Part shown: positions 1-9,432 of the stretch, in pieces
Position numbering within the stretch: the first letter of the stretch is position 1
How the letters are laid out: each line of letters opens with the position of its first letter
Notes under the pieces: generated by a model
The model's database searches: none
What the model was told of the DNA's origin: nothing
The model's input: only the letters and a program-made list of their open reading frames with translations
Made by a program: the position numbers and the translations under genes
From: an uncultured Psychrobacter sp.
GTDB taxonomy: Bacteria > Pseudomonadota > Gammaproteobacteria > Pseudomonadales > Moraxellaceae
DNA: 64,000 nt
Reading direction: 5' to 3'
Assembly (NCBI GenBank): GCA_947489525.1
Contig: CANLDW010000008.1
Coordinates: forward strand, 1-64,000

Positions 1-63
1 TAGTGGCTTGATTTTGCTACTGTTATCAGTAGTTTGTCTCGCTACTCCCTTAATGAGGTGCGT

Positions 64-91
64 ATTATAGACGGTTTATTTCGTTAGTCAA
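64..91 (-). promoter_or_regulatory. Second tandem sigma70 promoter pointing left
   Basis: On the minus strand the -35 box TTGACT (86-91) and a perfect -10 box TATAAT (64-69) are separated by 16 bp and followed by ACGCACC. It shares spacing and style with the promoter at 188-215. The pair resembles the P1/P2 arrangement of rRNA or tRNA operons. Confidence 0.7.
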
Positions 92-187
92 GGGTTAAAT
101 TATTTTATTTTGAAATTAATTTAGTTGGCTTTGTTTCTTAGATTGATGATTCATTCTCCAATCCGCCTTCCCTTTCGACTGGGTGGC

Positions 188-215
188 ATTATACGTAGAT
201 TTGAAAATGGGTCAA
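188..215 (-). promoter_or_regulatory. Strong sigma70 promoter pointing left, with GC-rich discriminator
   Basis: On the minus strand the -35 box TTGACC (210-215) and a perfect -10 box TATAAT (188-193) are separated by 16 bp. The bases after the -10 box read GCCACCC, a GC-rich discriminator typical of stringently controlled stable-RNA promoters. A second promoter of the same design lies 124 bp downstream. The target is an inference because it lies outside the window. Confidence 0.7.
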
Positions 216-450
216 GGGGTTTTGGAGATTTATTTTATTTAGGTTAGATTGGTGTGCGGGGCGTACCTTACTGACTATTACCTAGGTTGATAATATATCA
301 ACGACTCGTGACTATTCGTTGCTATTGATACTTATATATAGGAGAACCTAATTCAGACTACTATATAGTTGCAAACAGATAATAAAGCTATAAACACATT
401 GTATAGTTATAAGCACACAGTATAGTTATAAGCACATGATCTCGCCGCTA

Positions 451-527
451 GCCTCGATATGAAGAGGGAAAAAGCAAGTGTCTGGGAGACACTTGTCCCG
501 ACGCAAGAGAAAATCTATGATTTTCTG
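451..527 (+). repeat. Dispersed hairpin repeat, family A, copy 1
   Basis: This 77-bp element runs from GCCTCGATATGA to ATGATTTTCTG. The copy at 28023-28099 (reverse orientation) is nearly identical, and 25505-25571 is a diverged copy. It contains two palindromes: AAGTGTCT-ggg-AGACACTT and GAAAATC-tat-GATTTTC. No coding potential is apparent; it looks like a REP/MITE-type non-autonomous element. Confidence 0.8.
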
Positions 528-641
528 TACAACTAAGATTTAATTCCTACGATTGCAATAGAATACTCTAAAATTTTAGCCAGCAACCCACAGAGCGTGC
601 TAGATACAAGCAAATAGCGAGATTAGCTCCCAAAAATCGTT

Positions 642-711
642 TATAATAGCAGTCACTTAGACAACCTATATACATTCTATATACTATGACTGGCACTATT
701 GCCGGTCTTTT
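642..711 (+). promoter_or_regulatory. Candidate thrS promoter and leader hairpin
   Basis: A perfect -10 hexamer TATAAT lies at 642-647; no good -35 box is visible 16-18 bp upstream. Downstream, GACTGGC (688-694) pairs with GCCGGTC (701-707) around the loop ACTATT and is followed by TTTT (708-711), giving a weak terminator-like hairpin between promoter and gene. It could be an attenuator or the terminator of an upstream transcript. Confidence 0.4.
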
Positions 712-777
712 GGCTTTAATAGCTGCCTATATATACTTATATAGGGGGCAAGATTTTAATAAACTTTGGATAAGATT

Positions 778-2712
778 ATGGTAGCGATTACTTTACCCGA
801 TGGTAGCGTAAAAGAGTTCGAGGGCAGCACCACCGTTATGGAAGTGGCGCAAAGTATTGGCGCAGGACTGGCTAAGGCGACGGTTGCAGGACGAGTCGAT
901 GGTCACTTAGTGGACGCCTGTGACCCTATTACTCATGATGCTGCCGTTGAGATCGTGACGCCAAGAGATGATGATGGGGTAGATATTATCCGTCACTCGG
1001 CAGCGCACCTGCTCGGTCATGCGGTCAAGCAGCTGTATCCTGATGTAAAAATGGTGATCGGTCCTGTGATTGAAGATGGCTTTTATTACGACATCTATAG
1101 TGAGACGCCGTTTACGCCTGAGCACATGGAAGCGATAGAAAAACGCATGATGGAGTTGATAAAGCAGGACTATGACGTCATAAAGAAGATAACGCCACGT
1201 GATGAAGTGATTAAGATCTTTGAAGAGCGCGGTGAAGACTATAAGCTCAAGCTGATTAATGATATGCCAGGTGAAGAGGCTTTTGGTCTATATCATCACC
1301 AAGAATACGTCGATATGTGCCGTGGCCCCCATGTACCGAACACTAGATTTTTAAAAGTATTTAAACTCACTAAGATGTCTGGCGCGTATTGGCGCGGTGA
1401 TGCCAAAAACGAGCAATTACAGCGTATTTATGGCACGGCGTGGGCGGATAAAAAAGATCTAAAAGCCTATATCCAGCGTATTGAAGAAGCGGAAAAGCGC
1501 GACCATCGTAAGATTGGCAAAGCGCTAAATCTATTTCATATGCAAGAGCAAGCGCCGGGCATGGTGTTTTGGCATCCGAATGGCTGGACAATCTATCAGG
1601 TGCTTGAGCAGTATATGCGTAAAGTGCAATATGATAATGGCTATGAAGAGATCAAGACGCCGCAGATTGTCGATCGTAGCTTGTGGGAGCGCTCGGGACA
1701 TTGGGGCAACTATGCGACCAATATGTTTACCACCGCAAGTGAAAACCGTGATTACGCGGTAAAGCCAATGAATTGCCCGTGTCATGTGCAAGTGTTTAAT
1801 CAAGGTCTAAAGTCTTATCGTGATCTGCCGCTACGTATGGCGGAGTTTGGCTCGTGTCACCGTAATGAACCGTCAGGGTCATTGCATGGTCTGATGCGGG
1901 TACGCGGCTTTACGCAAGATGATGCGCATATCTTTTGTACGCCCGCGCAGATTCAAGAGGAAGTGGCGGACTTTATCAAATTGACTCTTGACGTTTATAA
2001 AGACTTTGGTTTTGATAATATTATTATGAAGCTCTCGACGCGTCCAGAGAAGCGCGTCGGTAGTGATGAGTCTTGGGACTATGCCGAAAAAGCGCTTGCC
2101 GATGCGCTCGATAGCTCAGGTCTCGATTGGGAGTATCTACCGGGTGAAGGCGCATTTTACGGCCCTAAGATTGAGTTTAGTCTCAAAGATAGCTTAGGGC
2201 GCGTTTGGCAGTGCGGTACGATTCAGGTCGATCCTAATATGCCAGAACGCCTTGATGCTGAATTCGTCAATGAACAGAACGATCGTGAAACACCAATTAT
2301 GCTGCATCGAGCTATCTTAGGTTCGTTTGAGCGCTTTATTGGTATCTTGATTGAGCACTATGCGGGTTGGATGCCAGTGTGGCTTGCCCCTAAGCAAGTG
2401 GCGGTGATGAATATCACGGATAAACAAGCCGATGCCTGTGAAGATGTGGTAAGCCAGCTTAAAGAAGTCGGTCTGCGCGCCGTAAGCGACTTGCGTAACG
2501 AAAAGATAGGATTTAAGATACGAGAGAAAACATTAGAGCGCGTTCCCTATATGCTAGTATTAGGGGATAAAGAGGTTGAATCGGGCAGCGTCAATGTCCG
2601 AACACGTGAAGGTGATAACCTTGGCGTGATGAGTGTCAATGAGTTTATAGCTTTAGTACAGAGTGCTGTCGATAAAAAAGGTCGCCAGCTTCCAAAAACA
2701 GATGAGGAGTAA
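778..2712 (+). CDS. thrS: Threonine--tRNA ligase
   Basis: Charges tRNA-Thr with threonine in the cytosol. The protein has an N-terminal TGS domain (starting [10 protein letters not shown]), the second additional domain with the [10 protein letters not shown] motif, a class II catalytic core with the zinc-site segment MNCPCH and the motif 2 region [17 protein letters not shown], and a C-terminal anticodon-binding domain. At about 644 residues it has the usual family length. I prefer the ATG at 778 because the family normally begins with M-x-x-ITLPDGS; an in-frame TTG at 766 would add four residues. The stop is 5 bp before the AUU start of infC and the infC ribosome-binding site lies inside the end of thrS, so the two genes are probably co-transcribed. 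ThrRS often represses its own mRNA; the leader hairpin could take part, but that is untested. Confidence 0.97.
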   Translation: MVAITLPDGSVKEFEGSTTVMEVAQSIGAGLAKATVAGRVDGHLVDACDPITHDAAVEIVTPRDDDGVDIIRHSAAHLLGHAVKQLYPDVKMVIGPVIEDGFYYDIYSETPFTPEHMEAIEKRMMELIKQDYDVIKKITPRDEVIKIFEERGEDYKLKLINDMPGEEAFGLYHHQEYVDMCRGPHVPNTRFLKVFKLTKMSGAYWRGDAKNEQLQRIYGTAWADKKDLKAYIQRIEEAEKRDHRKIGKALNLFHMQEQAPGMVFWHPNGWTIYQVLEQYMRKVQYDNGYEEIKTPQIVDRSLWERSGHWGNYATNMFTTASENRDYAVKPMNCPCHVQVFNQGLKSYRDLPLRMAEFGSCHRNEPSGSLHGLMRVRGFTQDDAHIFCTPAQIQEEVADFIKLTLDVYKDFGFDNIIMKLSTRPEKRVGSDESWDYAEKALADALDSSGLDWEYLPGEGAFYGPKIEFSLKDSLGRVWQCGTIQVDPNMPERLDAEFVNEQNDRETPIMLHRAILGSFERFIGILIEHYAGWMPVWLAPKQVAVMNITDKQADACEDVVSQLKEVGLRAVSDLRNEKIGFKIREKTLERVPYMLVLGDKEVESGSVNVRTREGDNLGVMSVNEFIALVQSAVDKKGRQLPKTDEE

Positions 2713-2717
2713 TACCT

Positions 2718-3239
2718 ATTAAACAGTCAAACCGTTTAAATATTAACGAAGATATTAGCGCTAAAGAAGTTCGCCTAGTCAAAGAGGACGGTGAACAGAT
2801 GGGCGTCGTTGATATAGAAACTGCACTGAGTGCGGCGCGTGAGGATAACTTAGATTTGGTCGAGTTGGTGCCAGACGCCAAGCCGCCAGTATGTAAGATC
2901 ATGGACTACAAGCACTATCTCTATGATCAAAAGCAAAAGGCGAAAGAGGCGAAGAAAAACCAGAAGCAGACGCAGCTAAAAGAGATGAAACTGCGCCCGA
3001 GTACTGAAGAGGCTGATTATCAGGTCAAACTGCGCAAAATTATTAGCTTCTTAGAAGATCAAGATAAAGTTAAAGTCAGTATTCGCTTCCGTGGTCGTGA
3101 AATGGCGCATCAAGATATTGGTCGTAAGCAGCTTGAGCGTATTATCGAAGATACCGCTGAGATATCCAATGTCGAGCAACCTCCTAAGATGGAAGGTCGT
3201 CAGATGGGTATGCTACTTGGACCGACTCGTAAAAAATAA
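2718..3239 (+). CDS. infC: Translation initiation factor IF-3 (AUU start)
   Basis: IF-3 binds the 30S subunit, blocks premature 50S joining and proofreads the initiator tRNA and start codon. An ATG-only reading gives a protein truncated to 146 residues starting [11 protein letters not shown]. Reading upstream in frame gives the canonical N-terminus ([20 protein letters not shown]) beginning at ATT 2718-2720, with AGGAG at 2705-2709 at good spacing. The full product is 173 residues, the normal length, with both the N-terminal domain and the C-terminal KMRPxT-like domain ([15 protein letters not shown]). An AUU start is the classic device by which IF-3 autoregulates, since IF-3 discriminates against it. 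The usual downstream neighbours rpmI and rplT are absent; a terminator follows. Confidence 0.95.
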   Translation: MKQSNRLNINEDISAKEVRLVKEDGEQMGVVDIETALSAAREDNLDLVELVPDAKPPVCKIMDYKHYLYDQKQKAKEAKKNQKQTQLKEMKLRPSTEEADYQVKLRKIISFLEDQDKVKVSIRFRGREMAHQDIGRKQLERIIEDTAEISNVEQPPKMEGRQMGMLLGPTRKK

Positions 3240-3278
3240 TGTAGCTTGCACTATTTGATATCGTATTTGTATTTCTTG

Positions 3279-3318
3279 ACCATCAATATGCGGCGATATA
3301 TTGGTGGTTTTTTATTTT
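3279..3318 (+). terminator. Rho-independent terminator after infC
   Basis: ACCATCAATA (3279-3288) pairs with TATTGGTGGT (3299-3308) with one G-U pair and is followed by a T-rich run. It ends the thrS-infC transcript. Confidence 0.8.
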
Positions 3319-3461
3319 GTTATTGCTGGTCTTTTTATTTCGTCATTAGTAGTTTTATTCAGCGCACTGCCCTATTATAGTTGATAGCTTGTGCCCATAA
3401 GATTCGTTGTCATCACGAGTGACTACCAACAAAAATATCTTTTACTGCTATAGGAACCAAC

Positions 3462-4697
3462 ATGCAAGAGCTGACCCCACCCGAAAATGCATCGACACCA
3501 AGTATCTCATTAACCCCGCCTGAACCCGTTAAAGAGATTCAAAAGAGCGAAGCCGATCAGATGGTCACGTTGGATGAAAGCCAAATTCCAGAGCTTGATG
3601 CAAAGGTAGATGCGTTTGTAGATCATGTGCTTACAAATTCTGTGCACAGCCCTGAATTTCAAGAAAACGTGCAATCAATCCATAATCTAGGGACAAAGGA
3701 GATCCGCGAGTCGGCGCAAGTCTCCAATCGTATGCTTGAGCTGCCTGCCAAGAGCCTTAACGATGGCCTGTTCGATAACTCACCTATCGCCAAGTCATTG
3801 ACCGAGCTACGAGGTATTGTAGAGGATTTAGATCCAAGTAAAAAACAGCTGACCAGCTCGCGTAAACTGTTTGGTCTTATCCCTTTTGGTAATAAAGTGC
3901 AGGACTACTTTCGTCAGTATGAGTCCGCACAGTCGCATATCAATGCAGTAGTGACGAGTCTATATAATGGCAAAGACGAGCTACTCAAAGACAATGCCAC
4001 TATAGAGCAAGAAAAAGTCAATATGTGGGAGCTGATGCAATCACTACGTCAATATATCTATGTGGGTAAAAAAATTGATGCAGAGCTTGAACAAAAAGTC
4101 TATGCCATAGAAGCCACTGATCCTGAAAAAGCGCGCATCATTAAAGAAGAGATGCTGTTTTATGTGCGACAAAAGAATACTGATTTTTTGACTCAGCTTG
4201 CGGTCAATGTGCAAGGGTATTTAGCACTTGATACCATTCGCAAAAACAACTTGGAGCTGATCAAAGGTGTGGATCGCGCGACTACTACGACCATATCGGC
4301 GCTACGTACTGCCGTTATTGTAGCGCAAGCTATGACCAATCAAAAACTTGTATTAGATCAGATTACCGCACTCAATAAAACCACTAGTAGTCTTATTGAG
4401 TCGACTTCTGCAATGCTCAAGCGTCAATCGGGCGAAATCCACGAACAAGCAACAAGTAGCACGATTGAGCTTGATAAATTGCAAAACGCCTTCAATAACG
4501 TCTATGAGACGATGGATATGATTAGCAATTATAAGGTTGAGGCGCTTGAGAGCATGAAGCAAACGGTCAATACGCTGACCACTGAGGTCGATAAAGCACA
4601 GAAGTATCTCGATAAGTCGAATCAGACCACCGTACTAGAAGTGTCAAAGGAGCTAGATAGCAAAAAGCTTACTGACAATTCTGGTATCGATATTTAA
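3462..4697 (+). CDS. TelA/KlaA-family toxic anion resistance protein
   Basis: The 411-residue soluble protein has the features of the TelA family (Pfam PF05816): a disordered, proline-rich N-terminus of about 60 residues, then long helical segments with the family-like stretch FGLIPFGNKVQDYFRQYESA (about residues 136-155) and a C-terminal coiled-coil-rich half (TTTTISALRTAVIVAQAM onwards). The family was named for tellurite resistance and is also linked to general envelope stress; the molecular activity is unknown. AGGAA sits 7 bp before the ATG. The gene is isolated by the infC terminator upstream. It often neighbours ter or xpaC genes, but none is seen here. Confidence 0.88.
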   Translation: MQELTPPENASTPSISLTPPEPVKEIQKSEADQMVTLDESQIPELDAKVDAFVDHVLTNSVHSPEFQENVQSIHNLGTKEIRESAQVSNRMLELPAKSLNDGLFDNSPIAKSLTELRGIVEDLDPSKKQLTSSRKLFGLIPFGNKVQDYFRQYESAQSHINAVVTSLYNGKDELLKDNATIEQEKVNMWELMQSLRQYIYVGKKIDAELEQKVYAIEATDPEKARIIKEEMLFYVRQKNTDFLTQLAVNVQGYLALDTIRKNNLELIKGVDRATTTTISALRTAVIVAQAMTNQKLVLDQITALNKTTSSLIESTSAMLKRQSGEIHEQATSSTIELDKLQNAFNNVYETMDMISNYKVEALESMKQTVNTLTTEVDKAQKYLDKSNQTTVLEVSKELDSKKLTDNSGIDI

Positions 4698-4924
4698 AAG
4701 CGCAGTATTTAACAGTTCAATGTCGCATTTAAAGGAACAACGTCGCGATGTCGCAATGTCCTATTAGCCATTTTTCTTGTTGGCTTTATATATTTATAGG
4801 TACTTGAACCTCAAGTATCTATCTTATTTGCTATCTTGATGCGAACAATAGACGTCAGATATTACATCATCGTTCGTGTTAAGATAGCCCCTATTAATAA
4901 TTTTAAAAACAGATACGGTAATTT

Positions 4925-7198
4925 ATGAGTTGGAATGATCCAAACGCCTCAAGTGAGGCACAAAAATATGACAATCCTATCCCTAGTCGCGAACTTATAT
5001 TAAGTACGATTAGTGAGAAAGGTGAAGTCACGCATCAGCAATTGGCAAAAGCCTTTGATATTGATGACCCTGACCAGTTCGATGCTTTAGGCAATCGCCT
5101 AAAAGCAATGGCACGCGATGGTCAAGTCAATCGCGAAGGACGCCCTTATCGCTATCGCACGGTGACAACGCAAGATGTCGTTAGCGGTACGGTGTCAGCA
5201 CATCCAAAAGGTTTCGGTTTTGTGGTGCTAGAGGACATGCCTGACTTGTTTTTGCATGAAAAACAGATGCGCTGGGTATTTAATGGCGATACGGTAGATG
5301 CGATCGGCACCTCAACGGATAATCGTGGTCGTACAGAAGGGCGTATCGTCGATGTTACTGCCCGTCGTCAAAATCATTTTATTGGTACGCTGGCAAAAGA
5401 CGATGAAGGTTACTCTGTTGAGCTTAGTAGTCCGAATAATCACCAGCCGATTACGGTTGCTGATGATAACGTACAAGCTCTAGATATTAAGCCTGGCGCC
5501 CCTGTAAAGGTTGATATTATCGATTGGCCTAACCAGCATGAGTTTGCCACAGGTAAAATTACAGAAGTGCTATCTGATGATAACGATCGCGAGCTTATCA
5601 TTGAGACTACCCTACTCAACTATGATATTCCCTCAGAGTTTAGTGCAGCGGCGCTTAAACAGGCAAACAGCTATCAAGAGCCAACCGAAAAAGACTTCAA
5701 AGGTCGCAAAGATTTACGTGATTTACCACTTGTCACTATTGATGGCGAGGATGCGCGCGATTTTGATGATGCAGTATTTGCTGAAAAACGCTCGGGCGGT
5801 AACTATCGCGTGCTCGTTGCCATCGCTGATGTTAGTCATTATGTCACACCAAACTCAGCGCTTGATAAAGATGCTTATGAGCGCGGCACGTCGGTGTATT
5901 TCCCGCATCGCGTGATTCCGATGTTACCTGAGGTGCTATCAAACGGTCTGTGTTCATTGAATCCTGACGTTGATCGTCTATGTATGGTCGCGGATATCAA
6001 GATATCGCGTGCCGGTAACGTCACAGGCTATGAGTTCTATCCTGGGGTGATGCATTCGCAGGCGCGTCTGACGTACAACCAAGTTAATGACTACTTTGCT
6101 AATCCAAAAGACAATAGCGTCCCTAAATCGCTGACCGGTAATAAAGACGTTAAGAAGTCAGTCGATACCCTGCATCAGCTCTATGAGCTATTGATTAAAA
6201 AGCGCGAACAGCGTCACGCGATGGAGTTTGAGACGGTCGAGACTTATATCAAGTTCAATGAAAAAGGCGGTATTGCAGCGATTATGCCACGTACGCGTGG
6301 CGACGCTCATAAACTGATTGAAGAGTGTATGCTGCTTGCCAATACTTGCGCGGCAAACTTTGCACTCAAAAATGAGCTGCCTGTCTTATATCGCAACCAC
6401 GATAAGCCTGATAATGAGAAGTCCATGCGTATTCACGAGTACGCCAAAAACTTCGGTTTACCTTTCCCAGAGGAGAGTCCAACGCAGGCGGATTATCAGC
6501 GTATCATTGAGGCGACCAAAGAGCGTCCAGATGCCATTAGTATTCATAGCATGCTACTGCGCTCCATGATGCAGGCGAACTACTCGCCTGACAATATTGG
6601 TCATTTCGGACTCGCGTACGATGAGTACAGTCACTTTACCTCACCGATTCGTCGTTATCCTGATCTCATGCTGCACCGCGCTATTAAAGCAAAAGTGACG
6701 GGTAGCAAACAGCCGGTTATGGACTTCTCCTTAGATGGAGCGGGTACGCAAACTTCGGATACTGAGCGCCGTGCTGAAAAAGCCTCACGCTTTGTAGAGT
6801 CTTGGCTCAAGTGTCACTATATGAAAGATCATGTCGGTGAGGACTTTGAGGGCGTTGTGACCAGCGTCACCAACTTTGGTCTGTTTGTAACCTTGACTGA
6901 TCTATATATTGATGGCCTGGTACACATCTCAAACGTCGGCGATGACTTTTTTGTTTACGATGAGCAGCAGCAGCAGCTCATTGGTAAAGATAAAGGCGGA
7001 CTATTTGGACTTGGCGATCTAGTCAAAGTTAAAGTCGCTGGCGTCAATATGGACTTGTTGCAAATTGATTTTGATCTGATAGAAAAGCTTAAATCTAGTG
7101 CTATGAATCAAAGCAAAAAGGGACAAGCAAAAAAGGACTCCTCTAAGAAGAGCAGTCGCAACAACGGTAACGGCAAAGGCAATAATAAAAAGAGCTAG
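4925..7198 (+). CDS. rnr: Ribonuclease R (3'-5' exoribonuclease)
   Basis: Processively degrades structured RNA from the 3' end and helps in rRNA quality control and cold growth. In order: an N-terminal winged-helix region (about 20-75), a cold-shock domain with HPKGFGFVV (about 92-100), the RNB catalytic domain with the metal-binding motif DGEDARDFDDA (near 273-283), the substrate region HFTSPIRRYPDL, an S1 domain (EGVVTSVTNFGLFVTL, near 640), and a Lys/Ser/Asn-rich basic tail (about 725-757). The length of 757 is typical of RNase R rather than RNase II. rlmB, often its partner, is not next to it here. It ends at a strong bidirectional terminator shared with the convergent gene. Confidence 0.96.
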   Translation: MSWNDPNASSEAQKYDNPIPSRELILSTISEKGEVTHQQLAKAFDIDDPDQFDALGNRLKAMARDGQVNREGRPYRYRTVTTQDVVSGTVSAHPKGFGFVVLEDMPDLFLHEKQMRWVFNGDTVDAIGTSTDNRGRTEGRIVDVTARRQNHFIGTLAKDDEGYSVELSSPNNHQPITVADDNVQALDIKPGAPVKVDIIDWPNQHEFATGKITEVLSDDNDRELIIETTLLNYDIPSEFSAAALKQANSYQEPTEKDFKGRKDLRDLPLVTIDGEDARDFDDAVFAEKRSGGNYRVLVAIADVSHYVTPNSALDKDAYERGTSVYFPHRVIPMLPEVLSNGLCSLNPDVDRLCMVADIKISRAGNVTGYEFYPGVMHSQARLTYNQVNDYFANPKDNSVPKSLTGNKDVKKSVDTLHQLYELLIKKREQRHAMEFETVETYIKFNEKGGIAAIMPRTRGDAHKLIEECMLLANTCAANFALKNELPVLYRNHDKPDNEKSMRIHEYAKNFGLPFPEESPTQADYQRIIEATKERPDAISIHSMLLRSMMQANYSPDNIGHFGLAYDEYSHFTSPIRRYPDLMLHRAIKAKVTGSKQPVMDFSLDGAGTQTSDTERRAEKASRFVESWLKCHYMKDHVGEDFEGVVTSVTNFGLFVTLTDLYIDGLVHISNVGDDFFVYDEQQQQLIGKDKGGLFGLGDLVKVKVAGVNMDLLQIDFDLIEKLKSSAMNQSKKGQAKKDSSKKSSRNNGNGKGNNKKS

Positions 7199-7221
7199 CC
7201 TCTGCTGACAATTACTTTCTA

Positions 7222-7265
7222 ACCATAAAAAAGAGCTAACGTTGTCGTTAGCTCTTTTTTATGGT
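7222..7265. terminator. Bidirectional terminator between rnr and the small membrane gene
   Basis: A perfect 19-bp inverted repeat (7222-7240 with 7247-7265) surrounds the loop GTTGTC. The arms carry A-tracts and T-tracts so the hairpin is followed by Us on both strands, fitting the two convergent genes. Confidence 0.92.
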
Positions 7266-7315
7266 CTATGTCACTGCTACTCTTTAATGAATAGGTGTTT
7301 ATTACAATGCTCTAT

Positions 7316-7633
7316 TTATTGCACGGCGCTCATTTGCGTCAAGCGCTGTTGCTCAGATTGCTGTGCGACTGCGATATCCGTTGTAACATTATCAATAATG
7401 GCTTTTGGTTGTTGACCGAGTGGTTGGCTAGTAATAGCTGTGCTGCTTGTGGTACTGCTCATCGTATTAGGTGCAGTAGCCTTGTCATCCACAACGTCGG
7501 TCTCGTCAACGACTAGAGTGTTGCTTGCGATTACGTGGCGATTGCGTTCATGTTGATTGCCACTGATAACGTTAAAACCAATGAGTAACGCGATACCGAC
7601 TAGCGCAAATACAATGAGATGCTTAGCTTGCAT
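7316..7633 (-). CDS. Small single-pass membrane protein, unknown function
   Basis: The 105-residue product starts MQAKHLIVFALVGIALLIGF, an obvious N-terminal membrane anchor or uncleaved signal (residues about 5-23). The rest is a hydrophilic, low-complexity Ser/Thr/Gln/Val-rich periplasmic tail (about 25-105) without recognisable motifs. I do not recognise the family. It is convergent with rnr and lies downstream of the MscS gene on the same strand, with about 110 bp between them. The tail composition suggests a disordered linker rather than an enzyme. Confidence 0.6.
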   Translation of the reverse strand: MQAKHLIVFALVGIALLIGFNVISGNQHERNRHVIASNTLVVDETDVVDDKATAPNTMSSTTSSTAITSQPLGQQPKAIIDNVTTDIAVAQQSEQQRLTQMSAVQ

Positions 7634-7744
7634 AAATGGTGCCTTGTATATTTAGAAAAAGATATACATTTTGCTGCACTTTTTATGCCTACTATCGGTT
7701 CTTGTGAATACATCTGAATAAAAAACGGTAGTGAAACTTGCTAC

Positions 7745-9385
7745 CTACTCTTGCGGACTATTATTACTTAATAGATCGGTCTCATCAGAGTTTTCAGCGA
7801 TTTCTTGATCCACTTTTTCCATCAATCGATCATCGGGACGAGCGTCTAACACATCAGTAGCTCGTTCACCTTTTAAGATGTGCTTGGCACGAGCTTTAGC
7901 GCGTTTTTTATCTTCATCATCCCTATCACTTTTGTCATCGCTTGGTTCATTAAGCTTTTTATCCATCTGCGCAGGCAAGGTCGGCGTCACGGTCAGCTCA
8001 GAGGCGCTGGCGTCCATATCGCCACCTTTTTCTAAGGCTTTTTCTACTTTATCGTTAAAACGCAGACGATAAATAGGTTCAGGTAAGCTAAAGCCTTCGT
8101 TCTCAAGCGCATGTTTCGTCTCGCGAATTGCAATACTACGCGCTTTAAAAAAGTCAGTCTCTATTTGGTTGACCCACACTTGGAACTCAAGAATAATATT
8201 GGAGTCGCCGACATTAGTGATAATAGCAATAGATTTGGGCTCCTCTAGAACAAACTCCAAAGTGTTGATAGCGTCTAGACCAACTTTGATGGCCGCTAAA
8301 GGATCGTCATTGGCATCGACACCAAGCTCAAAGGTGAATCGGCGCTCGGGATTTTTGGTATAGTTTAAAATTGTACCCTTAAAGACTTCTGCATTAGGAA
8401 TGCGCAAATGATTACCATCAAAGGTCATCAAAATAGTTGCGCGTGAGGTAAGACGTACTACGATACCCTCTAAATCGTTAATAACGACTTGGTCGCGAGC
8501 ACGAAAAGGTTGCCGGATACTCAGCATCAGTGAGGCAATGTAGTTCTCAATGGTATCTTTGACCGCAAAGCCAACAGCGATACCGATGACCCCTGCACCG
8601 CCAAGCAGCGTTCCTAATATAGTCTCAGCGCCTATCAAACTTAGCGCTAGTATGAGACCAAAGATAATAAAGATAACTTTAACTGTTTGTGCCAGCAGCT
8701 CTCCGACAAAAGGGTTTGGCGTGATGCGTTGCCATATTTTTTTTCGGTTGGACAGCCAACTACCAAACCAAGCTACTAGTCCAAATACAACCACACCAAC
8801 GAGTAGTAAGGGTATGGCTTTGACTAAATTTTTGAACTGAGTTTTTAGCCCTTCATACACGGTGCTGACGTTATCTTGCACATCTAGCGTTCGGTCAATT
8901 TTATCATCGACGGTGACGACATCGGTTAAACGATTGGTTAAGTTAATCGCCTGCTGCGCTTTTTTTTCGTTAGGCACTTCGCCTGTCAATGTTACGACGC
9001 CTTGGGCTACGCTAATATTGACCGCTTGCAAGCCTTCGATCTCTGAAAAAATCCCTTGAATACGCTGACGGATGTCTTGGTCTTTTTGTGGATTAGGTGT
9101 GGTCTCTATACTGGCGTTGTTTGTACTCTCACCATTGATAACAGGAGGAGGTACGTTAGTGCTACTTTCTGTATCAGCACTGCTCTGTGCACCATCATCT
9201 GTAGTAGCAGGTGTAACCGCGCCGCTATCGACGCCCATAGCTGCAGCGACCTCAGCTATTTCCTCAGCGGCTACAACGATAGTAGACAATCCTAATACTG
9301 AGCCTAATAACAGCAGCTGACCCCATCGTCTTAGCATCTGAGTCGATGTGAGTGAGGCTATTAAACACTTGAGGTCAGTCATCAT
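7745..9385 (-). CDS. MscS-family mechanosensitive channel with BON domain
   Basis: A tension-gated inner-membrane channel that releases solutes on osmotic downshock. The 546-residue protein has an N-terminal hydrophobic signal-like stretch (about 20-40), an acidic Ser/Thr-rich linker, a BON domain (about 105-165, with VVTLTGEVPNEKKAQQAINL), membrane segments at about 187-210 and 230-250, and the MscS pore helix (AETILGTLLGGAGVIGIAVG, near 255-275) with the following beta domain (QPFRARDQVVINDLEGIVVR). The tail after about 450 is charged and probably disordered. BON domains bind membranes or proteins and are unusual but known in MscS-like proteins. GGGA precedes the ATG at 9385. Confidence 0.9.
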   Translation of the reverse strand: MMTDLKCLIASLTSTQMLRRWGQLLLLGSVLGLSTIVVAAEEIAEVAAAMGVDSGAVTPATTDDGAQSSADTESSTNVPPPVINGESTNNASIETTPNPQKDQDIRQRIQGIFSEIEGLQAVNISVAQGVVTLTGEVPNEKKAQQAINLTNRLTDVVTVDDKIDRTLDVQDNVSTVYEGLKTQFKNLVKAIPLLLVGVVVFGLVAWFGSWLSNRKKIWQRITPNPFVGELLAQTVKVIFIIFGLILALSLIGAETILGTLLGGAGVIGIAVGFAVKDTIENYIASLMLSIRQPFRARDQVVINDLEGIVVRLTSRATILMTFDGNHLRIPNAEVFKGTILNYTKNPERRFTFELGVDANDDPLAAIKVGLDAINTLEFVLEEPKSIAIITNVGDSNIILEFQVWVNQIETDFFKARSIAIRETKHALENEGFSLPEPIYRLRFNDKVEKALEKGGDMDASASELTVTPTLPAQMDKKLNEPSDDKSDRDDEDKKRAKARAKHILKGERATDVLDARPDDRLMEKVDQEIAENSDETDLLSNNSPQE

Positions 9386-9432
9386 TGTTATCCCTTATCG
9401 GCGCTGCAAAGACGCTAAATGTCCTAATCACG

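Larger units (their letters stand above)
1..777. other. Left-edge intergenic region and thrS leader
   Basis: No convincing protein gene is visible here. The stretch holds two strong sigma70 promoters on the minus strand (64-91 and 188-215), a GTTGAT/ATCAAC palindrome at 286-302, two direct copies of TATAGTTATAAGCAC (402-416 and 421-435), one copy of a hairpin-rich dispersed repeat (451-527), and a candidate promoter and terminator-like hairpin ahead of thrS. The composition is AT-rich. The leftward promoters imply that the next gene lies outside the window to the left. Confidence 0.7.

Noticed and set aside
686..784. Possible thrS leader peptide
   Set aside because: Only two Thr codons in 32, no ribosome-binding site, and its start lies in the hairpin; not enough for a classic attenuator peptide.
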